A stretch of DNA of 22,441 bases from Deltaproteobacteria bacterium (GTDB taxonomy: Bacteria; Desulfobacterota; DSM-4660; Desulfatiglandales; HGW-15): contig JAIPEI010000006.1 in assembly GCA_021737245.1 (NCBI GenBank), positions 1 through 22,441 on the forward strand. The letters run 5' to 3'. Made by a program: the position numbers and the translations under genes. The notes beneath the pieces were generated by a model that made no database searches, was not told where the DNA came from, and was given only the letters and a program-made list of their open reading frames with translations. Each line of letters starts with the position of its first letter. Position 1 is the stretch's first letter. This document shows, one piece after another, positions 22,006 through 22,441 of this stretch.

Positions 22006-22044
22006 TGCACAGTTTTTGGGCTGGTATGCACTCCTTTCTGTGCA
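22006..22044 (+). repeat. Inverted repeat downstream of the FHA-GAF gene
   Basis: TGCACAG and CTGTGCA face each other across 25 nt, starting 32 nt after the FHA-GAF stop. It could be a transcript-end hairpin, although AAAAT rather than a U-run follows. Confidence 0.4.
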
Positions 22045-22200
22045 AAATCGCCCGTCAGGTGCTCGCCTCCTCTGTTCTCCCCACCCGAATTGAATCTCCT
22101 TCCATTGGAAAAACACAACCTGCTCATAGGAAAACAAGTAATAAATCCGGTCTAATGGATAACCTGGGCCGCCAGTCGAGCGCGTGCTCGACCCTTGGCG

Positions 22201-22287
22201 TTGCTGTGAGGGGCTTTCCGGCATGAATTTTGTTCCAGCAGTACGCCGTCTTTGCGGAATCCCGACTTCGTCGATCTCTCACAGCAA
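22201..22287 (+). repeat. Long-range 10-bp inverted repeat in leader of last gene
   Basis: TTGCTGTGAG (22201-22210) and CTCACAGCAA (22278-22287) are perfectly complementary across 67 nt. The second arm overlaps the start of the Shine-Dalgarno AAAGGAG (22286-22292), so pairing in RNA could affect ribosome access. A small CGAC-TTC-GTCG hairpin lies inside. No known riboswitch class was recognised. It could alternatively be a protein-binding dyad. Confidence 0.45.
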
Positions 22288-22304
22288 AGGAGTCGCCCGT
22301 TTCC

Positions 22305-22441
22305 ATGTGCCGAACCGTCCCCAGCCTCCTGGTCTGCCTGCTTCTCCTTTGCCCGTGCTCAGCGGCCCTTTCCGGCACGGTCATCAACATGGGAACCCTG
22401 ACGGTGCGGACGGTCAAGGTCACCCAAATCACCCCTTCGTT
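22305..22441 (+). CDS. Secreted protein, 5' part only (cut by window end)
   Basis: An open frame starts at ATG 22305 and runs off the window after 45 codons. The N-terminus MCRTVPSLLVCLLLLCPC is a clear signal peptide with cleavage likely near SAALSG, followed by a hydrophobic/polar alternating stretch (TVINMGTLTVRTVKVTQ) typical of a beta-rich exported domain. The Shine-Dalgarno AAAGGAG (22286-22292) is 12 nt from the ATG, rather far. Three cysteines in the signal peptide do not make a clean lipobox. Whether it ends in a PEP-CTERM signal cannot be known from this window. Confidence 0.62.
   Translation, partial: MCRTVPSLLVCLLLLCPCSAALSGTVINMGTLTVRTVKVTQITPS

Larger units (their letters stand above)
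21975..22304. other. 330-base intergenic region with inverted repeats
   Basis: Three dyads are visible: TGCACAG/CTGTGCA (22006-22012 and 22038-22044), a perfect hairpin GTCGAGC-GCGT-GCTCGAC (22175-22192), and a long-range 10-bp inverted repeat ending at the Shine-Dalgarno of the next gene. The segment 22085-22160 is AT-rich. A degenerate sigma-54-like site lies at 22219-22234 (CGGCATGAATTTTGTT, with GT instead of GC). No gene was seen. Confidence 0.55.

Noticed and set aside
1..22441. CRISPR arrays, tRNA, rRNA, or phage/plasmid genes
   Set aside because: No regularly spaced repeats, no tRNA cloverleaf-like segments and no integrase, transposase, capsid or replication proteins were seen.

Overview
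The window is GC-rich, densely coded bacterial DNA. It carries a PEP-CTERM/exosortase-associated exopolysaccharide and surface-protein island of the kind known from Gram-negative, biofilm- or floc-forming bacteria. Lipoprotein signals, a Wza-type export lipoprotein, PilZ, sigma-54 control and an ExeA-like ATPase all indicate a diderm proteobacterium or Desulfobacterota-type organism. A deltaproteobacterial relative is my best guess, by inference only. No rRNA, tRNA, CRISPR array or intact mobile element was seen.

Left part (1-6232): a Wza-like export lipoprotein gene (minus strand) lies back to back with a four-gene plus-strand operon. The operon encodes a PrsT-type TPR lipoprotein, a two-TM coiled-coil sensor-like protein with no kinase domain, a stand-alone CheY-like receiver, and a sigma-54 enhancer-binding activator. 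Each downstream start overlaps the preceding stop as ATGA, which suggests translational coupling. The activator keeps a complete AAA+ core with GAFTGA and an HTH, but its N-terminal receiver has lost the phospho-acceptor Asp.

Middle (6233-12387): a small Arg/Asp-rich repeat protein and two consecutive PEP-CTERM proteins follow two exact-consensus -24/-12 (sigma-54) promoters. After a strong terminator come three genes that are not typical of the island: an integral membrane protein, a class I methyltransferase, and a VAO/4-cresol-dehydrogenase-like FAD oxidoreductase.

Right part (12608-22441): this holds a second PrsT-like TPR lipoprotein, a third PEP-CTERM protein (minus strand) and the PEP-CTERM/exosortase-associated LuxI/GNAT-like acyltransferase. 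Next is a minus-strand operon of a small 85-residue protein, a PilZ protein and an ExeA-like ATPase fused to TM, LysM and SPOR parts. A fourth PEP-CTERM protein, an FHA-GAF protein and the start of a secreted protein complete the window.

How it fits together: six sites with the GG-N10-GC spacing of sigma-54 promoters (three exact, three with mismatches) precede the PEP-CTERM genes, the acyltransferase, the repeat protein and the small ORF-PilZ-ATPase operon. The activator encoded here is the obvious candidate regulator. I infer a local sigma-54 regulon controlling secreted PEP-CTERM proteins and their accessory machinery. No exosortase, glycosyltransferase, Wzc/Wzy-type protein or histidine kinase is in the window, so these must lie elsewhere.
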